Assembly (NCBI GenBank): GCA_958433005.1
Contig: CAUAWV010000002.1
Span: 1-64,000 of the forward strand
Source of the DNA: an uncultured Collinsella sp.
GTDB lineage: Bacteria; Actinomycetota; Coriobacteriia; Coriobacteriales; Coriobacteriaceae
Direction: 5' to 3'
Length of the DNA stretch: 64,000 bases
Below, in pieces: positions 1 to 8,301 of the stretch. The number at the start of each line of letters is the position of its first letter. Position 1 is the stretch's first letter. The position numbers and the translations under genes are program-made. A model generated the notes under the pieces. That model saw nothing but the letters and a program-made list of their open reading frames with translations. It did not search any database and was not told the DNA's origin.

Positions 1-36
1 ATTCTGGGGCTAACGGGCGGGGCCCGCCGAACCAGG

Positions 37-1203
37 TTAAGCAGCCGGGCAGATCTTCTTGAAGAGCTCGATGACGTCGTCGAGCGTTGCCTCGCGCGGG
101 TTACCCGGGAAGCAGGCGTCGGCCATGGCGTCCTTGGCCAGGACCTCGATCTCGTCAGCCTTCATGGCCTCGCAGACGTGCGGGATGTTCACGTCGGCAG
201 AGAGCTGCTTGACGGCGGCGATGGCGGCGTCGGCAGCCTCGTCGGTGCTCATACCCGTGGTGTCAACGCCCATGGCGACGGCAACCTTGGCCAGGCGCTC
301 GGCGCAAACCGGCTTGTTGAACTCCATGGCGATCGGCAGCAGCATGGCGCAAGCGACGCCGTGCGGGGTATCGTAGTGAGCGGACAGGGTGTGGGCCATG
401 GCGTGATCGATGCCCAGGCCAACGTTGGAGAAGCCCATGCCGGCGACATACTGGCCAAGAGCCATGCCCTCGCGGCCGGAGCCGGGCTTGCCGGACTTGG
501 CCTCGGCGACAGAGTCGCGCAGGTTCTCGCTGATCAGCTTAATGGCCTCAAAGTGAAACATGTCGGAGAGCTCCCAAGCGCCCTTGGTGGTGTAGCCCTC
601 GATGGCGTGGGTCAGGGCGTCCATGCCAGTGGAAGCGGTAAGGCCGGCGGGCATGGAAGCCATCATGTCGGGGTCGACGACGGCGACCTCGGGGGCGTCG
701 TTGGTGTCGACGCACACGAACTTGCGGACCTTCTCGGGGTCGGTGATGACGTAGTTGATGGTCACCTCAGCAGCGGTACCGGCGGTCGTCGGCACGGCGA
801 TGGTGAACACGGCATGGTTCTTGGTGGGGGCAACGCCCTCGAGGCTGCGGACATCGGCGAACTCAGGGTTGTTGATGATGATGCCGATGGCCTTGGCGGT
901 GTCCATGGAAGAGCCGCCACCGATGGTCACGATAGCGTCAGCCTCGGCGGCCTTGAAAGCCTCGACGCCGTCCTTGACGTTCTGGATGGTGGGGTTGGGC
1001 TTGATCTCGGAGTAGAGGCTCCAAGCGATGCCGGCGGCGTCGAGCTCGTCGGTCACCTTGGCGGTAACGCCAAACTTGACCAGGTCGGGGTCGGAGCAGA
1101 CGAAAATCTTCTTGTAGCCGCGACGCTGGAGCTCGCCGGGGATCTCCTTGATGGCGCCGGAACCATGATAAGAGATGGTGTTGAGAACGAAACGATTAGC
1201 CAT
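37..1203 (-). CDS. fucO: Lactaldehyde reductase (iron-dependent alcohol dehydrogenase, FucO type)
   Basis: This 388-residue group III iron-dependent alcohol dehydrogenase follows E. coli FucO closely along its length. Recognisable segments are the cofactor loop IGGGSSMDTAKAIG, then FADVRSLEG, VPTTAGTAAEVTINYVIT and MALGQYVAGMGFSNVGLG. The metal-binding region has HAMAHTLSAHYDTPHG. By family, it reduces L-lactaldehyde to 1,2-propanediol with NADH during anaerobic fucose or rhamnose breakdown, in the cytoplasm. The start at 1203 (MANRF) is chosen because GGGAGG lies just upstream; a longer reading frame to 1245 has no such site. No fucose or rhamnose catabolic gene lies beside it in the window. 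Two AACGCTTT-containing operator-like sites sit upstream. The GC palindrome at 17-29 after the stop may be part of a terminator. Confidence 0.9.
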   Translation of the reverse strand: MANRFVLNTISYHGSGAIKEIPGELQRRGYKKIFVCSDPDLVKFGVTAKVTDELDAAGIAWSLYSEIKPNPTIQNVKDGVEAFKAAEADAIVTIGGGSSMDTAKAIGIIINNPEFADVRSLEGVAPTKNHAVFTIAVPTTAGTAAEVTINYVITDPEKVRKFVCVDTNDAPEVAVVDPDMMASMPAGLTASTGMDALTHAIEGYTTKGAWELSDMFHFEAIKLISENLRDSVAEAKSGKPGSGREGMALGQYVAGMGFSNVGLGIDHAMAHTLSAHYDTPHGVACAMLLPIAMEFNKPVCAERLAKVAVAMGVDTTGMSTDEAADAAIAAVKQLSADVNIPHVCEAMKADEIEVLAKDAMADACFPGNPREATLDDVIELFKKICPAA

Positions 1204-1302
1204 TGATAGCCTCCCATCGTGTGCGGGGCACCCATTACGCCCCACGCTATGAGTCCCATCCTAACGCTTTTGAAACAAAAAACACGTGAGAACATCAAAA
1301 TT

Positions 1303-1318
1303 GTTAAAGCGTTTCAAC
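1303..1318 (-). promoter_or_regulatory. Candidate LacI-family operator upstream of fucO
   Basis: GTTAAAGCGTTTCAAC is an imperfect palindrome (6 of 8 pairs) with the central CG step typical of LacI/CcpA-type operators. A related half-site, TAACGCTTTTGAAAC, lies at 1262-1276, closer to the gene. Both are in the AT-rich stretch between fucO and the next gene. The assignment is inferred from shape and position only. Confidence 0.35.
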
Positions 1319-1368
1319 AGAAGATGAAAAATATTGCGACAAAGGGACAACCCCTTTGCCGCATTCGG

Positions 1369-2085
1369 TTACTTTCGACAGCCCTCTTTCCAAGCCTCGG
1401 CCGCAACCTTCCAGCGAAAACGCAAGTCGCGCTCGCGGTCGATGAACATGATGGCAAACGCGACAAACAGCAGCACGCTCGCCACGACGATGGCGTGCAG
1501 GCCCATGCGCTCAATACACCAGTTGCCCAACACGGCGCCAAACACAAAGGTAAAGATCACGCCAAAGTACAGCAGGCCGTTTTCCAAAAAGCCACGCCTG
1601 TGGGTGATGATGTAATCGTCCACGTTTTGCAGCGCGTTGCGCAAGTTGCCGATGCACATGGTCGTGGCGATGCCGTGACCGTGGATCTTGCGGAAGCTCT
1701 CGACTTGCATACCGCAGGCAAACGAAGTGAGGCAGTTGGCGAGCAGGTTGTAACCGCCGCCCGGGATAAAGCTCACGCCCAGCAAGATAACGGCTTCAAA
1801 AAACACCGTCACCTGGCGCCAGTGAATCACACTGCCAAACCGCTCGTGAACCAGGTCGGCAAGCATAATACCCACAGCAAACGACACCACAGGGAAGAAG
1901 TAGCGCCCCGCCAGCGCCCAGTTGCCCTCCGAGATGCTCACGCCCACGAGCAGGATATTGCCCGTCTGCGCGTTTGCGAAAACATGATCGCGCCCAATGT
2001 ACGAATAAACGTCCATAAAGCCACCGGCGAGCGCCAAGATGATGCCCAGCTCGATGGACTCCGATATCTGTTTGGCACGCTGCAT
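1369..2085 (-). CDS. DUF1275 (YoaK-like) membrane protein
   Basis: A 238-residue integral membrane protein of the DUF1275/YoaK family. Family signs are the N-terminal GGFMDVYSYIG and the FANAQTGNILLVG motif after the first membrane segment, followed by further hydrophobic segments and the TTMCIGNLRNA stretch. The function of the family is not established. The start at 2085 (MQRAKQ) follows GGAGG on the minus strand. The frame stays open upstream to 2319, but that sequence looks non-coding and contains the leader of the divergent YgiQ gene. The C-terminus is basic (DRERDLRFRWK). Confidence 0.8.
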   Translation of the reverse strand: MQRAKQISESIELGIILALAGGFMDVYSYIGRDHVFANAQTGNILLVGVSISEGNWALAGRYFFPVVSFAVGIMLADLVHERFGSVIHWRQVTVFFEAVILLGVSFIPGGGYNLLANCLTSFACGMQVESFRKIHGHGIATTMCIGNLRNALQNVDDYIITHRRGFLENGLLYFGVIFTFVFGAVLGNWCIERMGLHAIVVASVLLFVAFAIMFIDRERDLRFRWKVAAEAWKEGCRK

Positions 2086-2338
2086 CGTCGTGCATCCTCC
2101 TTGTTGACGACTCTCTCGTGCGTTGGCGGAAACATAGCCGCCGTTCATACTGTAACCCATTGACAACATGGCATGCGCGCGAGACGGGCTCCCCAACGCG
2201 CAGATACACAGTCTGGAAACAAACGGCACCCGCATCGATACGCCGATCCGCCAACCCATGTACTCCACCAGTCTTTTTAGCCCCGTCCCAAAAAGACTGG
2301 TTACAATTACGTGCAGCATACAAACACCGGGAGGGATC

Positions 2339-4480
2339 GTGGCAAAAAAGCCTCAGCACGCTCAGAACAACCAGCGCAGTCAGCAGGGCAAACAGGGCCA
2401 GCAGCAAAAGCGCGGCGGTAAGGCGCAGGCCACGGTCGCCCGCACCAAGCATTCCCAAGCGACGCCCGCCCGCCCCTGGCGTCCGGGCCGCGACAAGTTC
2501 CTCCCCGTCAGTCGCGCCGACATGGATGCGCGCGGCTGGGACCAGTGCGACTTTGTCTACATCTGCGGTGACGCCTACGTGGACCATCCCAGCTTTGGCA
2601 TGGCTATCATCAGCCGCGTCCTTGACGCGCACGGCTACAAGGTGGGTATCATCTGCCAGCCCGACTGGACCGACCCCGCCAGCATCACGGTGCTCGGCGA
2701 GCCTCGCCTGGGCTTTCTCGTCAGTGCCGGCAACATGGACTCCATGGTCAACCACTATTCGGTGACCAAGCACCGCCGCCACTCCGACGCCTACACCCCC
2801 GGCGGCGAGGAGGGGCGCCGTCCCAACCGAGCCGTCACGGTCTATGGCAACCTCATCCGCCAGACGTTCAAGGACGCTCCCATCATCATCGGCGGCATCG
2901 AGGCAAGCCTGCGCCGCCTGGCCCACTACGACTACTGGCAGGACAAGCTCAAGCGCTCGGTACTGCTCGACTCGGGCGCCGACATCCTCATCTACGGCAT
3001 GGGCGAGCACGCGATTGTCGAGATCGCCGACGCGCTCGACGCGGGACTGCCCGTCGACCAGATCACCTATATCAACGGCACCGTCTACCGCACGGGTTCG
3101 CTCGACGAGGTCTACGACTACGACCTGCTGCCCAGCTGGGACGACCTTGCCGCCGACAAGCTCAACTACGCGCGCAGCTTTAACGTGCAGCAGCAGAATA
3201 TGGACCCCATCACCGGTCATCGCCTGGTAGAGCCCTATCCCAACAGCGTCTATGTGGTGCAGAACCCGCCATCGGCAACACTCACCACCGACGAGATGGA
3301 CGAGGTCGCCGAGCTCCCCTACGCCCGCGATTGGCATCCCGACTACGACGCGGCGGGCGGCGTACCGGCCTTTGCCGAGATCAAGTTTTCAATCAGCTCC
3401 AACCGCGGGTGCTTTGGCGAGTGCTCGTTTTGCGCGCTCACCTTCCACCAGGGCCGCGTGCTGCAGATGCGCAGCCACGATTCGATCATGCGCGAGGCCG
3501 AGCTGCTCACGCGCGATCCCGAGTTTAAGGGCTACATCAACGACGTGGGCGGACCGACGGCTAACTTTAGCCGCCCTGCCTGCGACAAACAGCTCAAGCA
3601 TGGCGTGTGCAAGAACAAGCGCTGCCTGTGGCCGAGTGTGTGCAAGAACATGGTGGTCGACGAGAGCGGCTACACACAGTTGCTGCGCGATCTGCGCCAG
3701 CTGCCGGGCGTCAAGAAGGTCTTCGTCCGCAGCGGCATCCGCTTTGACTACACCATGGCCGACGCCTCGGACGAGTTTTTGCGCGAGCTGCTGGAGCACC
3801 ATGTCTCGGGCCAGCTGCGCGTAGCGCCCGAGCATGTGAGCGACGCGGTGCTCTCCGTGATGGGCAAACCGAGCCGCGCCGTCTACGACGCGTTCTGTCG
3901 CAAATTTGAGCGCTTGAACCGTGAATACGGACTCAAGCAGTACGTGGTTCCGTACCTGATCTCGAGCCACCCCGGCTCGACGATGAAGGAAGCTGTGGAC
4001 CTTGCCGAGGCCGTGCGCGACATGGGCTACATGCCCGAGCAGGTGCAGGACTTCTACCCCACCCCGTCCACCATGTCGACCTGCATGTACTACACCGGCG
4101 TGGACCCACGCACCATGCAGCCGATCTACGTGGCACGCGACCCGCACGAGAAGGCCATGCAACGCGCGCTCATCCAGTATCGCAAGCCCGAGAACTACAA
4201 GCTGGTGCGCGAGGCGCTGGAAAAAGCCGGGCGTCGTGACCTGATCGGCTACACCAAACACTGTCTAATCCGCCCCGTGCCGCCGCGCCCGGGTGAGGCG
4301 TCTGCTGGCGGTGGGCATGGCACCGGCAAGAAGGGCGGCAAGGCCCACGGTGGTGCTGGCAGCAAGGGGCCCAAGGGCAGCAAGGGGCACGGCGGCATGT
4401 CGCGCGCGCAAAACACTGCCGGGCGCAACCGTGCAGCTCAGGGGCGTCAGGGTGCCAACGGAGGCGGACGCCGCAACTAG
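2339..4480 (+). CDS. YgiQ family radical SAM protein
   Basis: A 713-residue YgiQ-type radical SAM protein. The N-terminal YgiQ domain shows SFGMAIISRVLDAHGYKVG and GGIEASLRRLAHYDYW. The radical SAM cluster motif CFGECSFC (C-x3-C-x2-C), following ISSNRG, binds the 4Fe-4S cluster and SAM. RVAPEHVSDAVL and QVQDFYPTPSTMSTCMYYTG are typical of the family. The C-terminal 70 residues are a Gly/Lys/Arg-rich low-complexity tail, probably nucleic-acid binding. The substrate is unknown. The start is a GTG at 2339 (VAKKPQ) preceded by GGGAGGG; upstream in-frame ATGs lack a ribosome site. Its stop shares CTAG with the stop of the convergent gene. Confidence 0.9.
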   Translation: MAKKPQHAQNNQRSQQGKQGQQQKRGGKAQATVARTKHSQATPARPWRPGRDKFLPVSRADMDARGWDQCDFVYICGDAYVDHPSFGMAIISRVLDAHGYKVGIICQPDWTDPASITVLGEPRLGFLVSAGNMDSMVNHYSVTKHRRHSDAYTPGGEEGRRPNRAVTVYGNLIRQTFKDAPIIIGGIEASLRRLAHYDYWQDKLKRSVLLDSGADILIYGMGEHAIVEIADALDAGLPVDQITYINGTVYRTGSLDEVYDYDLLPSWDDLAADKLNYARSFNVQQQNMDPITGHRLVEPYPNSVYVVQNPPSATLTTDEMDEVAELPYARDWHPDYDAAGGVPAFAEIKFSISSNRGCFGECSFCALTFHQGRVLQMRSHDSIMREAELLTRDPEFKGYINDVGGPTANFSRPACDKQLKHGVCKNKRCLWPSVCKNMVVDESGYTQLLRDLRQLPGVKKVFVRSGIRFDYTMADASDEFLRELLEHHVSGQLRVAPEHVSDAVLSVMGKPSRAVYDAFCRKFERLNREYGLKQYVVPYLISSHPGSTMKEAVDLAEAVRDMGYMPEQVQDFYPTPSTMSTCMYYTGVDPRTMQPIYVARDPHEKAMQRALIQYRKPENYKLVREALEKAGRRDLIGYTKHCLIRPVPPRPGEASAGGGHGTGKKGGKAHGGAGSKGPKGSKGHGGMSRAQNTAGRNRAAQGRQGANGGGRRN

Positions 4481-5388
4481 GGCAGTGGTGCGCTCGCTGC
4501 GTCCATCCCACACGCGTGGCGCAGCGAGCGCATTGCCTCAACGAGGATGCCACCGGCGATAGCGACCGTAATTGCCACGTCGAACGGCGTGTTCACAAAC
4601 CAGAGCAACGACATGAGATACGACCCGGCGTTAAAGGCAAAGTGCAGCAGGATCGTGTAGCGGAGCTTTCCGGCGGTTACGAGCACCCAACCAAAAATGA
4701 GGCCGGCGGCGCCCGCATAGCAGCCCTGTACCCAATTCATGTGCATAAAGCCGAAGATTGCCGCCTGCAGCACAATCGCCGCGGCGATGCCCCAGGTACT
4801 CGGCGCCGCCCAGGACACCATGGCGCCGTCTTGCGGTCGCACGTGACGTCGGCGCTTCCAAAGTGGGCGGCACTGCGGGTTAAACGCTCGGAGCGAAAAC
4901 TCAAAAATGATGCCGCGCACCAGCAACTCCTCGCAAAACGGAGCGCCGAGCACCGTGGTCAGGACGGCCAGGTAGCTCGTGTCGCCCATGCCTGTTTCCT
5001 CGACAAGTTCGCTGTAATCGGCCGCGACCTCGGGCAACAATGACAGCACGGCGTCGGTCGCGTAGCCAACGACCACCTGCAGGGCCAGGCCAATCACGAT
5101 AACGCAGGCAATGCGCTTCCGCGCGCTACGCACTCCCCCGCCAAGCGGACGCTCACCTTGCCAGCGCGCGATAAACGATCGCGGCCACAAATAACGCCAC
5201 CACACCAGCGCCATCAAAAACGATGCCGTCTGAGCGGCGGCCTGAAGCAATTGAATATCGAGGTCGTCAATCGAAAAGCCCATGAACACCGATGCGACGC
5301 CCAGAGCGGAGAACAAAACCACGCTCAGGGCGATATCGGCAGCGACGACGCCAAAACAGGCAAGCGCCCAAACCAGCGCATTGAGCAT
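4477..5388 (-). CDS. CPBP (CAAX/ABI) family intramembrane metalloprotease
   Basis: A 303-residue polytopic membrane protein of the CPBP/ABI family. Motif 1 is present as CEELLVRGIIFEFSLR (the EExxxR type), followed by a conserved FMHMNW and a later HFAFN, which supply the glutamate and histidine ligands expected of a glutamic-type intramembrane protease. At least six hydrophobic stretches are visible. Family members cleave prenylated or signal-type substrates, and some act in bacteriocin immunity; the substrate here is unknown. The start at 5388 (MLNALVW) follows GGGGAGG. The final codons overlap the end of the convergent YgiQ gene by 4 bp. Confidence 0.82.
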   Translation of the reverse strand: MLNALVWALACFGVVAADIALSVVLFSALGVASVFMGFSIDDLDIQLLQAAAQTASFLMALVWWRYLWPRSFIARWQGERPLGGGVRSARKRIACVIVIGLALQVVVGYATDAVLSLLPEVAADYSELVEETGMGDTSYLAVLTTVLGAPFCEELLVRGIIFEFSLRAFNPQCRPLWKRRRHVRPQDGAMVSWAAPSTWGIAAAIVLQAAIFGFMHMNWVQGCYAGAAGLIFGWVLVTAGKLRYTILLHFAFNAGSYLMSLLWFVNTPFDVAITVAIAGGILVEAMRSLRHACGMDAASAPLP

Positions 5389-5417
5389 GCCAACCTCCCC
5401 CCGACAGCTAGTCATGT

Positions 5418-5455
5418 AAGAACGTCCCCAACGACTAGTCATTGGGGACGTTCTT
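5418..5455. repeat. GGGGAC-type palindrome, family 2 (AAGAACGTCCCCAA arms)
   Basis: Perfect 14-bp arms AAGAACGTCCCCAA and TTGGGGACGTTCTT surround the loop CGACTAGTCA. A further degenerate copy continues to about 5480 (CGACTAGTTGTTGGGGACAG). A second copy is at 32551-32592. The repeat runs into the 3' end of the antitoxin-like gene that follows. Confidence 0.85.
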
Positions 5456-5660
5456 CAACGACTAGTTGTTGGGGACAGTCTTTGCCAAAGGCCCCGCTGG
5501 GCGAAATGTCGAACGGGAAGGTGCCGCAGCGATTGAAGGCGGCGATGAACATGCGGATGGCGTTGGACGGCGTGGTGCCTACGAGCTGGGTTGCCGCCGC
5601 GAAGGCCGCCTTTTCCTCAGGCAAGACCTTCGCTACAACCGGGGTCATGTGTTCTGCCAT
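5439..5660 (-). CDS. RelB/DinJ-like antitoxin, orphan, repeat-derived C-terminus
   Basis: A 73-residue protein. Its N-terminal half resembles the ribbon-helix-helix of RelB/DinJ antitoxins (KVLPEEKAAFAAATQLVG, then TTPSNAIRMFIAAFNRCGTFPFDI). By family, it would bind its own promoter and neutralise a RelE/YafQ mRNase. No toxin gene follows: the CPBP gene is next. The last 16 or so residues are encoded inside the GGGGAC palindrome, so the native tail and any toxin gene may have been lost. The start at 5660 (MAEHM) follows GGAAG. A palindrome that could be its operator lies upstream at 5775-5803. Confidence 0.65.
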   Translation of the reverse strand: MAEHMTPVVAKVLPEEKAAFAAATQLVGTTPSNAIRMFIAAFNRCGTFPFDISPSGAFGKDCPQQLVVEERPQ

Positions 5661-5774
5661 GGCGCTTCCTTTTTGAAACGACGGTGGTGCGGATAGATGC
5701 GGGCCACGCGGCTGGGCGACGGGCTGTGAAGGCAACCCGATTGGCCCGCATCTGGAGTTTGTTTCTACGGCGTT

Positions 5775-5803
5775 GGTATTACTTGGTATTCCTAAGTATT
5801 ACC
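5775..5803 (-). promoter_or_regulatory. Palindromic candidate operator upstream of the RelB/DinJ-like gene
   Basis: A 29-bp near-palindrome runs from GGTATTACTTGG to CCTAAGTATTACC and contains three GTATT units. It is AT-rich against a GC-rich background and sits about 115 bp upstream of the antitoxin start, as expected for autoregulation by a ribbon-helix-helix protein. Assignment is by inference. Confidence 0.4.
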
Positions 5804-5824
5804 CCGCAGATAGAATAGCACACC

Positions 5825-5855
5825 TGATCCCTTGGGGACGGAGGAAAACGGATCA
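5825..5855. repeat. GGGGAC-type repeat, family 3 (TGATCC...GGATCA)
   Basis: This 31-bp unit starts TGATCCCTTGGGGACG and ends AAAACGGATCA. It recurs nearly identically at 53055-53085, with partial copies at 40864-40880 and 53124-53139. It lies just past the end of the ABC operon. Confidence 0.75.
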
Positions 5856-5875
5856 TTTTGTTGCTGAATAAGTAT

Positions 5876-7252
5876 TTAGAGTGTGATGATGTCCGAGATA
5901 TTGAGGGCCCGAGCGTCGACGGCATCGTGCGTGGCAAGCAACAGCATGCGACCGTCGAGCAAGTCGAGCACGACTTCGGCGCATGCGTCGCGCGCAGCGG
6001 TATCTAGACCGGTAAAGGGCTCGTCCAGAATCACCGCGTCGCCTGGGCACAGAAGGGCTCGGGCAATCTCGACGCGACGGCGCTGCCCGCCCGAGAGCTC
6101 GGCCACACGTGCATGTACATCGACCCCCGGCACCAGCAGGCGCAACAGGGCTGCGGCACTCGAGGCGTCCACGCGCGCGTCGGCGCACACCAGCACGTTA
6201 TCCAAAGCCGAGGCGCCCTCTACCAGGCGCACATCCTGAAACACCATGGAGCACGGTGCGCACTCCCCCGCCGCTAGCGCGAGCAACGTCGACTTGCCCA
6301 CCCCCGAGGCGCCCATCACGCAGGTACGTCCGCCGGTGGGCACACGAAGCACCAGACCGTCCAGCGCCGGCGCCCAGGGCGCGCGATCGCCCACGGCAAG
6401 CGCAAGCTCCGCTGAAGTGCCATCGCTCGCAGCCCCCGCACGCCCACGCAATCCATGCCCATGCGCCCGCACGGCAACATGCCACGCCACGGGCCCCGAA
6501 ACCCGCAGCAGCCACACTAGCACGCGCTCACATGCCCACGATGCCGCCACGACCAACACGGTCCACGCCAGCAGATCTGCCGTCTCAATCAAAAGCTTCG
6601 CCTGATAGATGCGCTCACCCACGGTGCCCACCGCCATGCCGATGAGCTCGGCTGCCACGCCGGCCTTCCAGCTCATGCCAATCACGGCACGCGCACACGA
6701 AAGCACAAACGGCAGGACTTCGCGCCAGGTATGGGCGCAAAACAGTCGCCAGCCGCGCACGCCATGCAGACGGAACATCTGCTCCAGCGGTTTATTCACC
6801 TGTGCCAAGCCCTCGGCCAGCGAAAAATACACGCCCGGCAGCGCCATCAAAAAGACTGCCGCGATGCTCACGCGCGCCGACCCCAGCCAGATTAGCAACA
6901 GGACCACCACGCAGGCGACCGGTGTCGCCTTTACAAACGACAGCGCCAGAGCCACCAGGTGCGCAAACGCCCGCGAACGTGACGAAATCCCGGCAAGCAC
7001 ACCACCACACACCGCGGCAAGCGCCAGCCCGCCCAGTATCCGCGCGCCCGAGCCCGCCAAAATCGCCCAGGTACCGCCATCGCACACCAGGCGCAGAAGC
7101 GCCAAGGCAACAGCACCCGGCCCCGGCAAGATCAGCGGCTGCGCCACCAGCGACGCCGCAAAGATCCACACGGCAAGCCAAAAGGCGGCGACGGCACCCA
7201 CTGCCGCCACCGCCTTCGCACGCTCAGTCATGTGTCGAGCAAACGCACGCAC
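5876..7252 (-). CDS. Fused ABC transporter permease-ATPase (SsuC/TauC-SsuB/TauB type)
   Basis: A 458-residue protein. Residues about 10-265 form a binding-protein-dependent permease of the nitrate/sulfonate/taurine type, with several membrane helices and the coupling segment around FRLHGVRGWRLFCAHTWREV. Residues about 290-458 are an ABC ATPase with Walker A GASGVGKST, a Q-loop FQD, signature LSGGQRRRVEIARALL, Walker B AVILDEP and H-loop THD. The stretch between Walker A and the Q-loop is unusually short (about 16 residues). The GTG start at 7252 has GGAG six bases upstream, inside the end of the preceding gene, so translation is probably coupled. The substrate is unknown. Confidence 0.82.
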   Translation of the reverse strand: MRAFARHMTERAKAVAAVGAVAAFWLAVWIFAASLVAQPLILPGPGAVALALLRLVCDGGTWAILAGSGARILGGLALAAVCGGVLAGISSRSRAFAHLVALALSFVKATPVACVVVLLLIWLGSARVSIAAVFLMALPGVYFSLAEGLAQVNKPLEQMFRLHGVRGWRLFCAHTWREVLPFVLSCARAVIGMSWKAGVAAELIGMAVGTVGERIYQAKLLIETADLLAWTVLVVAASWACERVLVWLLRVSGPVAWHVAVRAHGHGLRGRAGAASDGTSAELALAVGDRAPWAPALDGLVLRVPTGGRTCVMGASGVGKSTLLALAAGECAPCSMVFQDVRLVEGASALDNVLVCADARVDASSAAALLRLLVPGVDVHARVAELSGGQRRRVEIARALLCPGDAVILDEPFTGLDTAARDACAEVVLDLLDGRMLLLATHDAVDARALNISDIITL

Positions 7253-7255
7253 GGG

Positions 7256-8299
7256 CTACTCCATGTAGTAAAAATCGTCAGCCGGGAGCTTGCCGCCCAC
7301 GGCACTCGCGTCCGCATCGGCCAGCACCTGCAGGTACCCACCGAGCGCCGCCTTCATATCTTTCCCCGTCTGGCACACGAGCATGCACCCGGGAATCGCC
7401 TTCTCGGCGATCTTGGCGTTATCCACGATGCCGGCATCGACCACGGCCTGCGCCCAGTCTGCTGGCGCCGCATTGACAGCCTTAACGCTCGCCGCATGGC
7501 AGCTCAAGAACTCCGCCACGGCCTCGGGATGTTCCTCGGCAAACGCGCGGCGCACCACGGTCACACCCGTCAGCAAGCGCGAGCCCGTGTCTCCTACCAG
7601 CTCGTCCCACACATCGGTCAGGCTTACCGGAGCCGACAGTTTGCCCTCGCTCTTTGCGATGGCAGCTGTCTTGAACGGCTCCGGCAGCACGCCCACGGCG
7701 GACGGGTCGGCAAGCAGGGCCGACAGCACCTCGGTGGGTTCGCTCTTAAACTCAAGCGCCACCTGGCCAGTCAGACCTGCGCGCTCCAGCAGGTAGTTCA
7801 TGACGTACTCCGGCGTGGTGCCCTTGCCCGTCATATAGACGGTGCGGCCCGCCAGGTCGCCAAACGAGATCACGCCCGCGTCGCCCGTCACCACGCTCAG
7901 CACGCCGAGCGTATTGATGTCGATGACCTGCACCGCGCCCTCGGTCTTGTTGTAGAGCACGCTCGCCACGTTGGCGGGCACCAGGGCAATATCGACATCG
8001 CCCTGAATGACCTTGGGCACGATCTCGTCGGCAGCGGCGCTGATCGCAAAGTCGAACTCGTTATCTGTCTCGCCGCTCGCCGCCTGGTCCATAAACTGCA
8101 CCAGACCGATTGACGTCGGCCCCTTGAGCGAGGCGACGTGCACCTCGACCGACTCGGCGGCAGCGCCGCTCGGCGCAGACCCGGCAGAGCCCGCCCCCGC
8201 AGCCCCGCCGCTGCAGCCAGCCAACGCAAGCGACAGCGCGCCCGCGGCAAGCGCCGAGGCAAACCCTCGGCGCGAAAGCTCAAATTCAAACGCGCGCAT
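7256..8299 (-). CDS. ABC transporter substrate-binding lipoprotein (SsuA/THI5-like)
   Basis: A 347-residue secreted solute-binding protein. The N-terminus has SRRGFASALAAG followed by the lipobox LALAGC, so it should be lipidated at the cysteine; the two arginines may route it through Tat. The mature part has features of the SsuA/TauA/NMT1 fold: DIALVPANVASVLYN, GRTVYMTGKGTTPEYVMNYL and PSAVGVLPEP. The start at 8299 lies 2 bp after the hydrogenase stop, with GGGATG as ribosome site. It would deliver substrate to the fused permease-ATPase that begins 3 bp after its stop. The ligand (sulfonate, thiamine precursor or other) cannot be read from sequence. Confidence 0.85.
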   Translation of the reverse strand: MRAFEFELSRRGFASALAAGALSLALAGCSGGAAGAGSAGSAPSGAAAESVEVHVASLKGPTSIGLVQFMDQAASGETDNEFDFAISAAADEIVPKVIQGDVDIALVPANVASVLYNKTEGAVQVIDINTLGVLSVVTGDAGVISFGDLAGRTVYMTGKGTTPEYVMNYLLERAGLTGQVALEFKSEPTEVLSALLADPSAVGVLPEPFKTAAIAKSEGKLSAPVSLTDVWDELVGDTGSRLLTGVTVVRRAFAEEHPEAVAEFLSCHAASVKAVNAAPADWAQAVVDAGIVDNAKIAEKAIPGCMLVCQTGKDMKAALGGYLQVLADADASAVGGKLPADDFYYME

Positions 8300-8301
8300 C
8301 G

